The translations under genes and the position numbers were made by a program. From Deferribacteres bacterium (GTDB lineage Bacteria > Zhuqueibacterota > Zhuqueibacteria > Zhuqueibacterales > Geothermadaptataceae), in contig JACKDE010000001.1 of the NCBI GenBank assembly GCA_020633675.1, positions 682,001 through 746,000 of the forward strand: a stretch of DNA of 64,000 nucleotides, given 5' to 3'. Position 1 is the first letter of the stretch; every line of letters begins with the position of its first letter. Below the pieces are notes generated by a model, which did no database searches, was not told the origin of the DNA, and saw nothing but the letters and a program-made list of their open reading frames with translations. Positions 7,686 through 16,826 of this stretch are shown here, piece after piece.

Positions 7686-10600
7686 TTAGGAGCCTGCAAT
7701 CAATTGGCCTTGTGTTTCAGGCTGGTCGAGTTCAGGCGAAGATTTGCCGACAAGTTGCAAGAGCCTTACCTTACCGTCTTCCAGAATATAGTAGCCAACC
7801 GGCACAAGCACAAGGGTGATAAATGTTGCGAAGATCACACCAAAACCAAGGGAAATGGCCATCGGAATCAGAAATTGTGCTTGCAAACTGCGCTCAAGCA
7901 GAAGTGGCGTCAAACCCAAAAAAGTCGTCAGCGAGGTCAACAGAATAGCTCGAAAGCGGGCAATGCCGGCCTCACGAATTGCAGTGGCAAGGGGGAGGCC
8001 ATTCGCACGCTCGCGATTGATAAAATCGACCATCACCAGACTATCATTGACAACAACCCCCGCCAAAGCGACGATGCCGAACATCGACAGGATCGTCAAG
8101 TCCATGCCCATAATCACATGTCCCCAAATTGCCCCTACAATGCCAAACGGAATCGCGCTCATGACGATGATGGGTTGTGAGTAGGATTTGAATGGAATCG
8201 CTAGCAGAATATAAATCAGCAAGAGCGCAATAAGATAACCATCGAACAAGCCAGCCATTGTCTCCTGTTGCTCACGTTGCTGTCCTTCCAGCGAATAAGA
8301 TACGGAAGGATACTTGTCCAGGATTGCTGGCAAAGCGGTTTTTTGCAGGCTGGCCATGATTTCATTGGCGTTGCCGACATTATCGTCGACGTTGGCCGTT
8401 ACGCTGATCGTGCGCTTGCGGTCAGTGCGGTTGATCGCTGCGTAACCGCGTCCGAGGTCGGCCTCCGCTGCCACAGAGAAAGGCACTTCGGCGCTGCCGG
8501 GCACACGCAAGCGCATATTTTCCAGGTCACTCAGAGAGCGGCGCTCTTCTTCCGGATAGCGTACCATCACGCGGACGTCATCACGGTTGCGCTGAATGCG
8601 TTGTGCTTCTTCACCATAAAACGCCTGTCGAACTTGCCGGGCAAGATCAAAAAGCGTCAGTCCAAGCGATTCTGCTTCTGGCTTGATTTTGAGTTTGACT
8701 TCCTGCTTGCCAGCCCGATACGAATCGGTTACGTCAAAAACACCGGGATACTCGCCTACCGCCGCTTTGAGCTCCTGTGCGGCAGTTTGCAGTTGGTTGT
8801 AGTCGCTGCCAGCAAGCTGGATGTTGATTGGTTCGCCGGCAGAAAATAGCGAGTAGCTGAACACCAATTCTACCGCATCCGGTATAGGGCCGGTCAGCCC
8901 ACGCCATCGTTTGGCAATTTCCGGGCTGGTGAGATCGCGTTCTTCCGAAGGCATCAATTGCAAATTGACTTCGCCTATATGTGCCCCTGCAAAAGAAGCT
9001 GAGGCGCGCCCGGATCCTTGTTGCTGGCGGACACGAAATGGTTGTTCGCCGGTAGAAGCAAGGATATGTTCGATCATCGGTTCGCTATCTTCTGAGCGTG
9101 TCATCTCCTTTTTCAGCACAAGTGCGGATGCTTCGAGGCGCTGTACTGCTTCTGCCGTCACATCGGCTGGTGTGCCCTGTGGCATGGTCAGCAGGGCAAC
9201 AACATTATCGGCATCCACGTTTGGGAAAAAGTTGAATTTCACCCAGCCGCCTACCGCCAGTCCGATTGTGAGCACGAAGGTCGCGATGCCCACAGCGATT
9301 GTGCCATACCGCCAATTCAGGGCAAATTCGAGCGATGGAGCATAGAATCGTCGCACAAAAAGATTCATACGTCGTGCGAATTCATCTTGAAAGCGGCGCC
9401 ATCTTCTTTTTATTCGATTGCTGATTTTTGCGCTATCCTCTTCTGGTTTCAGGTGCCGCAAATGAGCTGGCAGAATGAAAAGAGATTCCAATAAAGAAAA
9501 CAGCAGAGTCGCGATCACAATAATTGGAATAACGCGCATAAATTTGCCCATATTGCCGGGCACGGAGAGCAGTGGGCTGAAAGCGGCAACCGTGGTCAGC
9601 ACAGCGAACACAACTGGCACGCCTACACGCTTTGCTCCGGCGATGGCAGCTTTGACACCGGACTCGCCGCGCTCCACGTGTGCATAAATATTCTCCCCAA
9701 CCACAATCGCATCATCCACAACGATACCGAGCACGACGATGAACGCAAAAAGCGACAGCAAGTTGATCGAAACATCATAATAGGGGATGACCCAAAATGC
9801 CCCCAAAAAGGAGATCGCCAGACCGACAGATACCCAAAAAGCCAATCGCAGCCTCAGAAAAATTGCCAGCGACAAGAAGACCAGAATGAAGCCGGCGCGA
9901 CCATTTCGCACCATTAAATCAAGACGACTTTTCAGGATTTTGGTGTCATCTTGCCACATCGTCAGCTCAATGCCTTCGGGCATGCGCAATTTTGCCTTGG
10001 CGATATAGGTATCAATGGCGTCCTTTATTTCGAGCGCGCTCTCATCGCCAACACGAAAAACCTGCACCATCACCGCAGGCTTGCCATCGAAACGCGCAGA
10101 CTGATCGGTGTCTTCGAAACCATCTACGATATTGGCCACTTCGCCGAGTTTGAGCCGCGTACCATCCGGGAACGAGCGCAGCACAATGTCTTCAAATTGC
10201 TTACCGCGATAGGCCTGGCCTTTGGTGCGAAACAGGATTTCGCCGCCATCGGTTTTAATCGAGCCGCCCGGCAGGTCCAGGGATGAGCGCCGGACTGCCT
10301 GCACAACCTCGTCGAAGCTCAAATTGTAGCGTCGCAAGGTGGTTTCGGATACCTCGATCGAAATTTCGTAGGGACGTACGTTTGTGAGTTCCACCTGGCT
10401 GATGCCGGGCAGATCGAGGATTTCGTCGCGTACGCGCTCGCCCAGGTGCTTCAAGGTGCGCTCATCGGCATCGCCGGAAACGGCAACATTGATCACCTGG
10501 CTACGGAATAGCAATTCCTGAATCACAGGTTGTTCAGTCTGTTCCGGAAAGGTGCTGATCGCGTCGACACGGGCTTTGACTTCGTCCAGGACTTTTCGTG

Positions 10601-10904
10601 TGTCTGCACCTTGTTCAACTTCAATGAGAACCCTGCCGACATTTTCCGATGCGGTCGAGCGAAGCCGCTTGATCCCTTCGAGACCCTGCAATGCCTCCTC
10701 AACGCGGACGCATACGCCTTCTTCAACTTCTTCGGGTGCAGCGCCAAGATAAACTACAGATACGCTGATGGTGTCTGCGTTAAATTCCGGGAAAACTTCC
10801 TTTTTTATGGTGAAAAGCGATAGCACGCCACCAGCTAATATCATAACCAAAAGCAGGTTTGCAGCTACAGGATTGCGAGCAAACCATTCGATTGCTCTGT
10901 TCAT
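7686..10904 (-). CDS. RND efflux transporter, inner-membrane pump (HAE1/AcrB family)
   Basis: This 1072-residue pump has the two-fold repeated RND layout: TM1 near residues 12-31, a large periplasmic loop, TM2-6 near 335-480, TM7 near 530, a second loop and TM8-12 near 870-1040. The TM4 proton-relay motif GIVVDDAIVVGENIY carries Asp397 and Asp398. The start ATG overlaps the adaptor stop by four bases (ATGA), so they are coupled. It works with the adaptor (10901-12106) and the outer-membrane channel (12184-13587) as a proton-driven tripartite exporter. The substrate is unknown; lipophilic drugs, or the polyketide made downstream, are possible. Confidence 0.95.
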   Translation of the reverse strand: MNRAIEWFARNPVAANLLLVMILAGGVLSLFTIKKEVFPEFNADTISVSVVYLGAAPEEVEEGVCVRVEEALQGLEGIKRLRSTASENVGRVLIEVEQGADTRKVLDEVKARVDAISTFPEQTEQPVIQELLFRSQVINVAVSGDADERTLKHLGERVRDEILDLPGISQVELTNVRPYEISIEVSETTLRRYNLSFDEVVQAVRRSSLDLPGGSIKTDGGEILFRTKGQAYRGKQFEDIVLRSFPDGTRLKLGEVANIVDGFEDTDQSARFDGKPAVMVQVFRVGDESALEIKDAIDTYIAKAKLRMPEGIELTMWQDDTKILKSRLDLMVRNGRAGFILVFLSLAIFLRLRLAFWVSVGLAISFLGAFWVIPYYDVSINLLSLFAFIVVLGIVVDDAIVVGENIYAHVERGESGVKAAIAGAKRVGVPVVFAVLTTVAAFSPLLSVPGNMGKFMRVIPIIVIATLLFSLLESLFILPAHLRHLKPEEDSAKISNRIKRRWRRFQDEFARRMNLFVRRFYAPSLEFALNWRYGTIAVGIATFVLTIGLAVGGWVKFNFFPNVDADNVVALLTMPQGTPADVTAEAVQRLEASALVLKKEMTRSEDSEPMIEHILASTGEQPFRVRQQQGSGRASASFAGAHIGEVNLQLMPSEERDLTSPEIAKRWRGLTGPIPDAVELVFSYSLFSAGEPINIQLAGSDYNQLQTAAQELKAAVGEYPGVFDVTDSYRAGKQEVKLKIKPEAESLGLTLFDLARQVRQAFYGEEAQRIQRNRDDVRVMVRYPEEERRSLSDLENMRLRVPGSAEVPFSVAAEADLGRGYAAINRTDRKRTISVTANVDDNVGNANEIMASLQKTALPAILDKYPSVSYSLEGQQREQQETMAGLFDGYLIALLLIYILLAIPFKSYSQPIIVMSAIPFGIVGAIWGHVIMGMDLTILSMFGIVALAGVVVNDSLVMVDFINRERANGLPLATAIREAGIARFRAILLTSLTTFLGLTPLLLERSLQAQFLIPMAISLGFGVIFATFITLVLVPVGYYILEDGKVRLLQLVGKSSPELDQPETQGQLIAGS

Positions 10905-12106
10905 TCAGCCACCTCCTCGCTGGCATCCTTTTTTGACTTTTCATCGGATGCAGCAATTCGGATGCGCATGCCGTCGACAACGGATTCCAGCGGAGAAAGG
11001 CAGAGTGTTTCGTCGGCTTGCAAGCCACCCTGCACGTAAGCTGTATCGTCTGTTGTACGTAAAACATCGATTTCGCGGAAGCGTAACTGCTGGTCGGCAT
11101 CAACAACCAATACGCGGCCATCGCTCCGGATTGCCGCCCGTGGAATTGAAATGATGCTCTCGATTTTATGTCCTGTAATTTCAGCGTGGACAAACATGCC
11201 GACGGCGAGCGGCGGCCGATTGGTCTGCGATTTACCGTATGGATTCTCAACACGGGCAACTGCATAAACCATGAGACTGCGGGCATCGATTTCGCCTTCG
11301 AGGCGGGTGATGTGTCCGCGCCACTGATATTTTTGGCCGGCAAAATTGCCATACAAAACCACTTCCGGCCCCATTTCGCCATTCAGGTTGCCGCGAAAAT
11401 GCATGGGCACATCTAAAAATGCCAACTCTTCATCTGGCAGTGGCAGGCGTACTTCAGCCCAATCGACCGCATATATTTGTGCGATGGGAGAACCCGGATT
11501 CACATATTGACCAACATCGGCCATTTTGGCGCGCACGCGGCCTGCATAGGGTGCGCGGATTTGGGTACGCTCCAGATTGAGCTCTGCCAATTGCATGGCT
11601 GCACTGGCTGCATCGTAAGTCGCCTGTGCTTCAGCAAGTTGCGGTTTTCGCAACACCAGGTCTGGTGGTCTGCCGTTTTTGCCAAGCCGCTGCCACTCCT
11701 TTTGAGCGATTTCAGCTTCCTGCTTTTCAAGCTTCAGGCGCATCGCGGCCTGGGCAACCTGCGCTTTCGCTTGTGTAAGAGCGAGTTCGTAGTCGCGCCT
11801 GTCGATTTCGACCAGAACGTCGCCCTTTTCAAAAAAACCACCTGCAGCAAAGCCTGGCGCTACCGAAACGACCCGGCCTGCCACCTGTGATACCAGCGAG
11901 CTTTGCGTACGGGGCATAACGGTACCCTGTGATTTAACCAGCATGGTGACGGTTTCAGGCTGCAAATTTTGGACACGCACCAGCGGTCGTGGCGCAACCG
12001 TCGGTGCGGTTTTGACATCCGGTTTGGAAAGTACCAGAATTACAGCACCGACCAGACTGAAAATCAGAATTGCTGTCGGGATCAGAACTCTCATGGTTTT
12101 GCTCAT
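10901..12106 (-). CDS. RND periplasmic adaptor (membrane fusion protein)
   Basis: This 401-residue protein has an N-terminal membrane anchor (IPTAILIFSLVGAVILVLS) and a split lipoyl domain (VVSVAPGFAAGGFFEKGDVLVEIDRRDY and IRAPYAGRVRAKMADVGQYV). An alpha-hairpin (about 120-165) and beta-barrel domains complete the AcrA/MexA pattern. It bridges the pump and the outer-membrane channel. GGAGCG precedes the ATG. It overlaps the pump gene downstream and lies 77 bp after the channel gene, in one operon led by the TetR gene at 13726-14388. Confidence 0.93.
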   Translation of the reverse strand: MSKTMRVLIPTAILIFSLVGAVILVLSKPDVKTAPTVAPRPLVRVQNLQPETVTMLVKSQGTVMPRTQSSLVSQVAGRVVSVAPGFAAGGFFEKGDVLVEIDRRDYELALTQAKAQVAQAAMRLKLEKQEAEIAQKEWQRLGKNGRPPDLVLRKPQLAEAQATYDAASAAMQLAELNLERTQIRAPYAGRVRAKMADVGQYVNPGSPIAQIYAVDWAEVRLPLPDEELAFLDVPMHFRGNLNGEMGPEVVLYGNFAGQKYQWRGHITRLEGEIDARSLMVYAVARVENPYGKSQTNRPPLAVGMFVHAEITGHKIESIISIPRAAIRSDGRVLVVDADQQLRFREIDVLRTTDDTAYVQGGLQADETLCLSPLESVVDGMRIRIAASDEKSKKDASEEVAE

Positions 12107-12183
12107 GTTTATCGCTCCATCATGATGGGATTATCGAGAAATTGTTTATTTGCAAAATAGTTCATGGAAATTGTCTGGGAAAA

Positions 12184-13587
12184 CTAACGTGAAAAGCCGC
12201 CGCCGAGTGCAAGATAGAGATCAATGCGTGCATCCAGACGTTCACGCCGCACAGTCAGTAACTGGCTCTCACTGGCAAATGCGCTGCGCCGTGCGTCCAG
12301 CATGGTGATCAAATCGATGATGCCATTTGCGTATTGATCCTCTGCGAGTTGCCGCGCTGCCACTGCCTGCTCGGTCGCGGTTTCCAGCGCTTCCTGACGC
12401 TGGCGCAGAAAACGCTCATTGGCCAGCGAAGATTCCACATCGCGGTAGGCACTGAGGACGGTTTGACCGTACTGCGCTAAAGCCATGTCGGCTTGCGATT
12501 TGGCGAGATCGACACCGGCGCGCAAGCGGCCACCCTGAAAAAGCGGCTGCAGCAAATTGCCGACGATGCTCCATACACTGAAATCACCGTCAAGAATATC
12601 ACCAAACTCATTGGACGAAGTGCCAGCTGAGCCGGTCAGGCTGATCCGTGGGTAAAGAGCTGCTTTGGCCTGACGAATACGTGCATCAGATGCGACCAGC
12701 CGCCGTTCCGCTGCGACCACATCCGTGCGCCGGGAGATTAATTCTGCAGGCAGTCCGGCAGGGACATCGGCTGGTAAATCTGGCAGATCTGCGCTCAGTT
12801 GCAGCGCAGCGCTCGGGTAACGTGCCAGCAAAATTTCGAGCTGCCGGACGATAGCCTCATGTTGTGCCTGGATTTGCGACAACATAGCCTCGGAAGCGGC
12901 AAGGTTGCTGAGTGCGAGCCTGACCTCCAATGCCCTGCGCAATCCGCGTTCGTACCGATCCTGAATTTGCTCGCTGGAAAGCCGATAACTTTCTGCAGTG
13001 GCGCGCACCAGTTCCACCTGGCGCCGTGATTCGATTGCCGCAAACCAGGTCTTGACAACCTGGGCAGTCACAGACAGTTTTGCACCGGCAAGTTCGGCTT
13101 GTGAAGCTTCGACATCTGCAAGCGCAGCCGATTGACCGGAGCGGATGCGGCCCCATAAATCCAGTTCCCAACTAAAATTTAATGACGGGCTGTAAATCGT
13201 ATTGGTTGAAGTGAGCACCTTTTCGGTAACAAACGGGATGGGCAGGCCAATGAAATTTTGCTTCACCCGTGATGCCGTCATGCCAGCGTTGAGTTGTGGA
13301 AAACGCGACGCGCCGGCGATTTTAGCTTGCGCCACTGCCGCATCAAGACTGGCAGCCGCAGCCTGCAGATTGAAGTTTTTTAGCAAGGCCTCATCGACCA
13401 GCGAGTCAAGCCTGGCATCGCCGAAATGCATCCACCAGGTTGAGTCGATTTGTCCCGCGACAGTTTCGCCGGCAGACCATTTGTCGGGTGCAGGCTCGCC
13501 GACACTGATTTTTTTTGTCTTGGGCGCAGAAACGCACGAGATCAAAAAAAGCGGCAAGGTGAACAAAAGCAGTTTGCGTTCCATCAA
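12184..13587 (-). CDS. Outer-membrane efflux lipoprotein (NodT/OprM family)
   Basis: This 467-residue protein starts with a lipoprotein signal (LLLFTLPLFLISCVSAPK). It contains the two outer-membrane-efflux repeats, with SLNFSWELDLWGRIRSG early and NLLQPLFQGGRLRAGVDLAKSQ in the second half, typical of NodT-type trimeric channels. It forms the exit duct of the RND system. It is the first structural gene of the operon, after the TetR gene. Confidence 0.93.
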   Translation of the reverse strand: MMERKLLLFTLPLFLISCVSAPKTKKISVGEPAPDKWSAGETVAGQIDSTWWMHFGDARLDSLVDEALLKNFNLQAAAASLDAAVAQAKIAGASRFPQLNAGMTASRVKQNFIGLPIPFVTEKVLTSTNTIYSPSLNFSWELDLWGRIRSGQSAALADVEASQAELAGAKLSVTAQVVKTWFAAIESRRQVELVRATAESYRLSSEQIQDRYERGLRRALEVRLALSNLAASEAMLSQIQAQHEAIVRQLEILLARYPSAALQLSADLPDLPADVPAGLPAELISRRTDVVAAERRLVASDARIRQAKAALYPRISLTGSAGTSSNEFGDILDGDFSVWSIVGNLLQPLFQGGRLRAGVDLAKSQADMALAQYGQTVLSAYRDVESSLANERFLRQRQEALETATEQAVAARQLAEDQYANGIIDLITMLDARRSAFASESQLLTVRRERLDARIDLYLALGGGFSR

Positions 13588-13725
13588 TTCTCCTTACAAT
13601 AAAGGCGTTGAAGCTGTCGAAACTGCAAAATCCGGACAGCTTTGCCTTGTTTAAATCTTGTGTAAAATATTTAGTGCCCCTTTAGTGGGTGCGGTGTTTT
13701 ACAAAAGCCAGACAGCTTCAAAAAA

Positions 13726-14388
13726 TCACAATTTCGTGCTGCCCTCCGACTTTTGGTAAAGTGGTGCTTGCATGCCGCCGATCAGAAATGCCATCAGTTT
13801 TTCGATGATGGCTTCCATGTCCTGCATTTCGTTTTCCGAGCCGAGTTGCTCTTCAAAACCGGCATGGCTGACCACGGTCATCGCCATTGCGCCGACCATA
13901 AATTTGAAGCGCCAGGATGCTTCGATTTTGGGCAGGTGCGGCAAAGCTTTTTGAATAGCGGCTAAAAATCGTGTGGCTGTTTCTTTGAATTGGCTGAATA
14001 GCAGTTTTTGGATGTTTTCCGATTCAGAATAAACCCGGCCGAGCAAGCGCATGAACGGCCGGCAATCGCCATCTGAAACTTTGTTCATCAGCAAAACCGG
14101 GTAAATAAACGCTTCGATGATTTTTTTCAGCGATGGCGCATTCGGATAGGCAGCGGCCTCCAGTTCGTCGAGCTGACGCAGGCGCTCCTGATTGACCGGT
14201 TCGACCCGACGCGCAAACACTTCCTGAATCAGCGTCTCTTTTGAGCCGAAATGGTAGTGGATGGCTGCGAGATTGGCGCCGGCTTCGGCTGTGATCGTGC
14301 GGAGGGAAGTTGCTTCTATGCCAGTTTGCGCAAACAACTGCTCTGCAGTGTCGAGCAACCGGTCTTTGGTGTTCGTTGCATCACTCAT
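13726..14388 (-). CDS. TetR-family regulator of the RND efflux operon (CecR-like)
   Basis: This 220-residue regulator starts at ATG 14388 (AGGA 8-9 bp upstream); a longer frame adds 15 non-conserved residues. The N-terminal helix-turn-helix reads TSLRTITAEAGANLAAIHYHFGSKETLI, a classic TetR DNA-binding domain. The C-terminal ligand domain resembles the CecR/YbiH (DUF1956) group. It lies directly upstream of the channel, adaptor and pump genes on the same strand. An inverted repeat and direct repeats lie about 64 bp before the start. It probably represses the operon and itself until an effector binds. Confidence 0.88.
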   Translation of the reverse strand: MSDATNTKDRLLDTAEQLFAQTGIEATSLRTITAEAGANLAAIHYHFGSKETLIQEVFARRVEPVNQERLRQLDELEAAAYPNAPSLKKIIEAFIYPVLLMNKVSDGDCRPFMRLLGRVYSESENIQKLLFSQFKETATRFLAAIQKALPHLPKIEASWRFKFMVGAMAMTVVSHAGFEEQLGSENEMQDMEAIIEKLMAFLIGGMQAPLYQKSEGSTKL

Positions 14389-14451
14389 TTTCAATCCTGG
14401 ATTGGCGGCATATGGGTTTATAAGCAAAGCCAAATATAGAAAAAATCTTCA

Positions 14452-14498
14452 TTCAAACAAGTGTTTGAAACGAATGTTTGAATCGTACGCTTGAATCG
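14452..14498. promoter_or_regulatory. Probable TetR operator of the RND operon
   Basis: TTCAAAC-AAGT-GTTTGAA is a perfect 7-bp inverted repeat at 14452-14469. The half-site recurs as direct repeats TTTGAAACG (14464), TTTGAATCG (14477) and CTTGAATCG (14490), spaced exactly 13 bp apart. The array sits between the end of the ABC operon and the TetR gene. The layout suggests cooperative binding of more than one dimer. Confidence 0.65.
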
Positions 14499-14535
14499 AA
14501 GCAGAGTTTCCAGTTTTCGGGAAAAATTTGGGGCA

Positions 14536-15699
14536 TCAGGAGATGCGCTTTTTGAATTTGAGGGTACTGGCGGAGAGAATCACCACACCGAAAATGGCCA
14601 ATGGAATGATTTCGCGCCAAAGGTTATTGATAGGGGTTGCCTTTAAGAATATCTCGCGAATCAGGCTGATAAAGTAGCGGGCAGGATTGAGGTAGGTCAC
14701 CATTTGCCAAAAATCCGGCATATTGGCGATCGGTGTGAAAAAGCCAGACATGAGAATGATAAATATCATAAAAAACCAAGAGATAAACAACGCCTGCTGT
14801 TGGGTTTCCGCCAAAGTTGAAATGAAAATCCCGAGTCCAAGCGTGGTGAGAAAATAGAGCTGCGCCACGCCGACCAGGAGCAGATAGCTGCCTGCAAGCT
14901 GCAAATCAAAGATCACAAAGGCTGCTGCCAACATCACATTCAGTTCAACGAAGCCGATCAGCAAAAAGGGCAGGACCTTGCCGACAATGAGCTGGGTGGA
15001 GGTAATAGGCGTGACCATCAGTTGTTCGAGCGTGCCGATTTCCTTTTCGCGCACCAGCCCCATCGAGGTGAGGAAAAGCGTCACGACCGTCAACAGCACT
15101 CCGATCAGTCCGGGCACCATGTAGTTTTTGCTGTTCAGATTGAGATTGTACCAGAAGCGGGTTTCGCTGGTCACCGGCGTTACCGGCGTGGGACGCGAAC
15201 GCATATTTGCTGTACCGGGCAGGCCGGACAAAGCCATGCGAATCGTGCTTGCTCGTTGGCCAATTCCTTGCGCAAACTCTGCCAGAATGCCTTGCGCATA
15301 CCCTGCGGCAATGCCAGCTGTGTTGCCATCCAAACCATCGAGCATCAGCAGAATCGAAGCTCGCTCGCCGCGCTGAATATTACGGCTAAAGTCTCGGTCG
15401 ATATGGATGCCAATTTGTGTTTGCCAGCGATCCAACTGATCCCGCAGTTCTTGCGGAGCCTCGGCATAGCCCAAAAAATCAAAGTACGGATTGTTGGCAA
15501 AACTTCGCCCGAGTTCACGGCTCAACACGCTTTGATCCGCATCAAAAATGATCAGCCGGATGTTTTTCACATCAACTGTCATGCTAAATCCGAGCACAAT
15601 CGTTTGCATGATCGGCGCGATAAACATGATGGCCAGCATAGCCCGGTCGCGAAAAACCTGCCTGAATTCTTTCTGTAATAAATATAGAATCTGTTGCAT
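14536..15699 (-). CDS. ABC-2 type exporter permease (YbhR-like)
   Basis: This 387-residue permease has one N-terminal span (LAIMFIAPIMQTIVLGFSM), a long periplasmic loop (about 45-175) and a C-terminal bundle of five spans. The ABC-2 signature MGLVREKEIGTLEQLMVTP lies between spans 2 and 3. It pairs with the homologous permease encoded just upstream; the start overlaps that gene's stop by one base. With the two ATPases, the HlyD adaptor and the TolC channel it forms a system like E. coli YbhGFSR, which exports drugs or cations. It is the last gene of the operon. Confidence 0.92.
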   Translation of the reverse strand: MQQILYLLQKEFRQVFRDRAMLAIMFIAPIMQTIVLGFSMTVDVKNIRLIIFDADQSVLSRELGRSFANNPYFDFLGYAEAPQELRDQLDRWQTQIGIHIDRDFSRNIQRGERASILLMLDGLDGNTAGIAAGYAQGILAEFAQGIGQRASTIRMALSGLPGTANMRSRPTPVTPVTSETRFWYNLNLNSKNYMVPGLIGVLLTVVTLFLTSMGLVREKEIGTLEQLMVTPITSTQLIVGKVLPFLLIGFVELNVMLAAAFVIFDLQLAGSYLLLVGVAQLYFLTTLGLGIFISTLAETQQQALFISWFFMIFIILMSGFFTPIANMPDFWQMVTYLNPARYFISLIREIFLKATPINNLWREIIPLAIFGVVILSASTLKFKKRIS

Positions 15700-16793
15700 T
15701 AGAGTGTCATCTTAAAGCGTTTCGTGCTGACAAATGTGAAAAATAAGCCCATCGCTGCCAGCGCTGCGAACATGAGACGGATGTGCTCGAACGTGTTACC
15801 CTTCAACATCACCCCGCGAATGATTTTGAGAAAATAGGTTGCCGGAACAATTTTAGAAATCAACTGCAAAAGAAACGGCATGCTGTTAACCGGAAAAATG
15901 AAGCCGGAAAGCATGAGCGTCGGCAGCATAGAAGCAATCAAAGCTACCATCATGGCAACCTGCTGATTCTGAGCGAGGGTGGAGATCAGCAGACCAAGAG
16001 AGAGGGCGACGAAAATGTATAGCAGCGCACCCCCGAGCATCAGCCAGGCGCTGCCCCGTAAAGGCACTTCGAACCAGAAATGCGCGACAAGCAGAATCAG
16101 CAAGCCATCGAGAAAAGCCATGACGATATAGGGAATGACTTTGCCCAAAATAATTTCTGCTGGCCGCAACGGCGATACCAGAATTTGCTCCATGGTGCCG
16201 GTCTCCTTTTCGCGCGCAATCGCGACGCTGGTGAGCAGAGCCGAGATCATCATCAGAATCAACGCCACCAGGCCGGGAACAAAAAAATAGGTGCTTTTCA
16301 ATGCTGGATTGTACTCAATCGCGAGTGAAACATCGAATGGCAGCGTAACGCCACGGTCAGCATTGAAATTTTGCAAAACGGCATTGGCATAGTTGCTGAT
16401 TAATTGCGCGGTATTGGAATCGCTGCCGTCGATCAACAGTTGCACGCTCGTTTTTTGATGCGCGCCAAGCTCTTCGGCAAAGTCATGCGGAATCAGCAGC
16501 ACCGCCATGGCAGCTCGCTGATGAAAAAGGCTGCCTACTTCGCTGACTTTACCGTCATATACACTGATGTTAAAATGCTTGCTGCCGCTAAATGCTCGGA
16601 TAAGAGCACGGCTGTCGGGTGAATTGTTGTCGTCGACCACCGTCAGAGCGATATGCTGCAACTCAAGGTTGATCGCATAGCCGAACATAAAAAGCATGAA
16701 AATCGGCAACGCAAAGATGATGATGAGCGTGCGGAAATCACGACGAATGTGAATGAATTCCTTACGAATAATCGGAAGAATACGATGCGACAT
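15699..16793 (-). CDS. ABC-2 type exporter permease (YbhS-like)
   Basis: This 364-residue permease has the same architecture as its downstream partner: a first span at ALPIFMLFMFGYAINLEL, a large periplasmic domain and the signature VAIAREKETGTMEQILVSP. ATG 16793 is preferred over a TTG four codons earlier because it begins the conserved MSHRILPIIRKEF start. The two permeases probably form a heterodimer driven by the ATPases encoded at 16827-18478. Confidence 0.92.
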   Translation of the reverse strand: MSHRILPIIRKEFIHIRRDFRTLIIIFALPIFMLFMFGYAINLELQHIALTVVDDNNSPDSRALIRAFSGSKHFNISVYDGKVSEVGSLFHQRAAMAVLLIPHDFAEELGAHQKTSVQLLIDGSDSNTAQLISNYANAVLQNFNADRGVTLPFDVSLAIEYNPALKSTYFFVPGLVALILMMISALLTSVAIAREKETGTMEQILVSPLRPAEIILGKVIPYIVMAFLDGLLILLVAHFWFEVPLRGSAWLMLGGALLYIFVALSLGLLISTLAQNQQVAMMVALIASMLPTLMLSGFIFPVNSMPFLLQLISKIVPATYFLKIIRGVMLKGNTFEHIRLMFAALAAMGLFFTFVSTKRFKMTL

Positions 16794-16826
16794 AAAGGTT
16801 CTCAAAAATCATTCGGTTCGGTATTT

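Noticed and set aside
7215..8180. 321-codon plus-strand frame
   Set aside because: It runs across the antisense of both the PKS and RND genes and the gap between them; composition is shadow-like and there is no signal or motif.
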